Shown piece by piece: positions 10,065 to 11,459 of a stretch of 11,459 nt of DNA (positions are counted from its first letter, which is position 1; every line of letters begins with the position of its first letter). Source of the stretch: Phycisphaerales bacterium UBA2396. Its GTDB lineage: Bacteria > Planctomycetota > Phycisphaerae > Phycisphaerales > UBA1924. The stretch covers positions 487-11,945 of the forward strand of contig DDSG01000069.1 of assembly GCA_002343325.1 (NCBI GenBank), written 5' to 3'. The notes beneath the pieces were generated by a model that had not been told where the DNA came from, ran no database searches, and was given only the letters and a program-made list of their open reading frames with translations. The position numbers were made by a program, and so were the translations under genes.

Positions 10065-10141
10065 CTTCGAGTTGCACGAATGCCCGCGAGCAACCCGCGG
10101 TGAACGCCTCACACAAACTCCGGACCTTTAGTCCCCTCCGC

Positions 10142-11459
10142 TCACAACTCCGGCGCGAAGCCTCTGCGGAGAGTGTTCTCGCACGTCAGCCTCGGGTCGA
10201 CGAAGTGCAGGAGGTAATCGCGGCCGCCGGCCTTGGTGCCGCCGCCGGACATGGCGAAGCCGCCGAAGGGTTGGCGGGCGACGAGGGCGCCGGTGATGCC
10301 ACGGTTGAGGTAGAGGTTGCCGACGCGGAATTCGCGTTTGGCCTTCTCGAGGTGGCTGGGTTTGCGGCTGAAGACGCCGCCGGTGAGCTTGTAGGGGAGG
10401 CTATTGGCGATGCGGAGGGCGTCGTCGAAGTCCTTGGCGTGCATGATGGCGAGGACCGGGCCGAAGATCTCCTCGCGGGCGAGTTCGTGGGATTCGGGGA
10501 CGGTCCAGAAGATGTGGGGCGCGACGAAGGGGAGAGAGGAAGAGACGGAGAGACGAAGAGACGACGTGTCGGGGAGCGGCAGGGCGAGATAGTTCAGGCC
10601 GCTGGCTTTGGCGCGTTCGATGAAGCCGTTGATCTTGTTGGCGGCGTCGGCGTCGATGACGGGGCCGACGTCGGTGCCGGGGTTGGCGGGGTCGCCGATG
10701 ACCAGGGCCTTGGCCGCCTCGACGAGCCGCTCGCGGAAGCCGGTGATGGCCGGGCCGGTCGGGCCTTCGGGGTCGACGACGATGAGGCGCGAGCAGGCGG
10801 AGCACTTCTGCCCCTGGAACCCGAATGCGGATTGCCGCGCGGCGAGGACGGCCTCGTCCCAGTCGGCGGACGTGTCGATGATCAGGGCGTTTTTGCCGCC
10901 CATCTCGCAGATGACGTGCTTGAGGTGTGAGGGGATGCCCACGGGTTGGAACCCGTGGGCTTCGGTTGCGGGGGATCGAGAGGTGAAGGGCGAGGGGGGC
11001 GCGCTGGCGTGCATGATGTCGAGCCCGACATCGCGCGAGCCTGTGAAGGCGATGAGGGCGACGCGCGGATCGCGGACGAGGGCGGCGCCAACGGTCTCGC
11101 CCGGCGCGGGGCAGAAGTGGAGCACGCTGGCGGCGAGCGAGGCATCGACGCCCGCCCCGCGCATGGCGTCGAGGAGGATGTTGTGCATGACCTTGGCGAT
11201 GCCGGGGGTCTGCTCGGCGGGCTTGACGATGACGGTGTTGCCGGTGACGAGGGCTGCGACGGTCATGCCGCAGCAAATGGCGAGAGGGAAGTTCCAGGGG
11301 CTGATGACAACGGCGACGCCCTTGGGCTGGTAAAACTGCTCGTCGAGCTCGCCGATGAACCGGCCCAGTCGCTCGCGGACGAAGAGGGGGACGGCCCCGC
11401 GGGCGTAATACTCGCAGAAGTCGATCGCCTCGCAGACGTCGGCATCGGCCTCGCGCCAG
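10142..11459 (-). CDS. Delta-1-pyrroline-5-carboxylate (L-glutamate gamma-semialdehyde) dehydrogenase, N-terminus beyond window
   Basis: The enzyme oxidises glutamate gamma-semialdehyde to glutamate with NAD+, the second step of proline breakdown. The visible 438 residues begin with WREADADVCEAIDFCEYYAR (1-20), continue through ISPWNFPLAI (52-61) and FTGSRDVG (138-145), the catalytic glutamate E185 in EMGGKNA, the catalytic cysteine C219 in GQKCSACSR, EEIFGPVLA, and a C-terminus (KAGGRDYLLHF...ENTLRRGFAPEL) typical of this family. It may be a separate enzyme or the C-terminal half of a PutA-type fusion with proline dehydrogenase; the missing part would decide. Two oddities: residues 153-178 form an extra Pro/Ser-rich segment containing an in-frame palindrome (10937-10960), and residues about 299-309 are encoded by a purine-rich tandem repeat. 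The frame is open throughout and the active-site residues are intact, so I regard it as functional. Confidence 0.94.
   Translation of the reverse strand, partial: WREADADVCEAIDFCEYYARGAVPLFVRERLGRFIGELDEQFYQPKGVAVVISPWNFPLAICCGMTVAALVTGNTVIVKPAEQTPGIAKVMHNILLDAMRGAGVDASLAASVLHFCPAPGETVGAALVRDPRVALIAFTGSRDVGLDIMHASAPPSPFTSRSPATEAHGFQPVGIPSHLKHVICEMGGKNALIIDTSADWDEAVLAARQSAFGFQGQKCSACSRLIVVDPEGPTGPAITGFRERLVEAAKALVIGDPANPGTDVGPVIDADAANKINGFIERAKASGLNYLALPLPDTSSLRLSVSSSLPFVAPHIFWTVPESHELAREEIFGPVLAIMHAKDFDDALRIANSLPYKLTGGVFSRKPSHLEKAKREFRVGNLYLNRGITGALVARQPFGGFAMSGGGTKAGGRDYLLHFVDPRLTCENTLRRGFAPEL
10532..10563. repeat. Four 8-bp purine-rich tandem units inside the P5C dehydrogenase gene
   Basis: On the plus strand the units are GAGAGAGG, AAGAGACG, GAGAGACG and AAGAGACG. 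The coding (minus) strand reads them as Ser/Leu/Arg-rich residues about 299-309. At this place other P5C dehydrogenases have a variable surface loop before the FVAPHIF-type strand. The 8-bp unit is not a multiple of three, so gain or loss of a single unit would shift the frame. Confidence 0.75.
10937..10960. repeat. 24-bp palindrome in frame within the P5C dehydrogenase gene
   Basis: GCCCACGGGTT (10937-10947) and AACCCGTGGGC (10950-10960) pair perfectly around GG, followed by TTCGG. It differs from the intergenic copy at 8361-8385 by one central base and the outermost pair. On the coding strand it is exactly eight codons, AHGFQPVG (residues 167-174), in an extra segment of the enzyme. The same element thus occurs both as an intergenic hairpin and as coding sequence. 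Confidence 0.88.

Noticed and set aside
10108..10153. Imperfect direct repeats CTCACACAAACTCCGG and CTCACAACTCCGG as possible insertion borders
   Set aside because: Both copies lie on the same side of the low-G+C gene and no matching copy is found on its other side near 9262-9295.

Overview
The window is chromosomal DNA of a GC-rich bacterium with a strong preference for C or G at the third codon position. The most likely source is a planctomycete, perhaps of the Phycisphaerae. This rests on the style of the proteins (Ala/Pro-rich exported helical-repeat protein, a P5C dehydrogenase ending in a planctomycete-like C-terminus), on starts that mostly lack Shine-Dalgarno (SD) sequences, and on a dispersed palindrome. 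It is an inference, since there is no rRNA in the window. I see no tRNA, rRNA, CRISPR array, transposase or integrase.

Layout. At the left edge, on the minus strand, is nusA (1-1086, C-terminal end outside the window). Across a 416-bp divergent gap, a plus-strand group follows: an APC-family amino-acid permease (1503-2891), trpB (2924-4192, 32 bp later) and a large exported alpha-helical-repeat protein (4206-6209, 13 bp later). These three are tightly packed and probably co-transcribed, although trpB may also have its own start signal. No trpA or other trp gene is visible. A 457-bp gap (6210-6666) holds a sigma70-like promoter and three stem-loops, forming a long structured leader or a small RNA ahead of an RhlE-type DEAD-box RNA helicase (6667-8304, TTG start with a good SD). 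A 25-bp palindrome that can act as a terminator separates it from a lipoprotein of the endonuclease/exonuclease/phosphatase superfamily (8408-9262).

The right-hand part is on the minus strand. A 229-aa protein of unknown function (9295-9984) has clearly lower G+C than everything around it and its own promoter with a small inverted repeat, which suggests recent acquisition. After it comes the C-terminal 438 residues of a delta-1-pyrroline-5-carboxylate dehydrogenase (10142-11459), either a separate enzyme or the C-terminal half of a PutA-type fusion.

The main point of interest is that the palindrome seen between the helicase and the lipoprotein gene recurs nearly identically inside the P5C dehydrogenase coding sequence. 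There it is exactly 24 bp, stays in frame and is read as eight amino acids within an extra segment just before the catalytic glutamate. A second simple repeat, four 8-bp purine-rich units, lies further on in the same gene. This resembles the in-gene palindromic elements of Rickettsia, but in an unrelated lineage. Most of the other genes are ordinary housekeeping genes: transcription, amino-acid metabolism and transport, and RNA remodelling.
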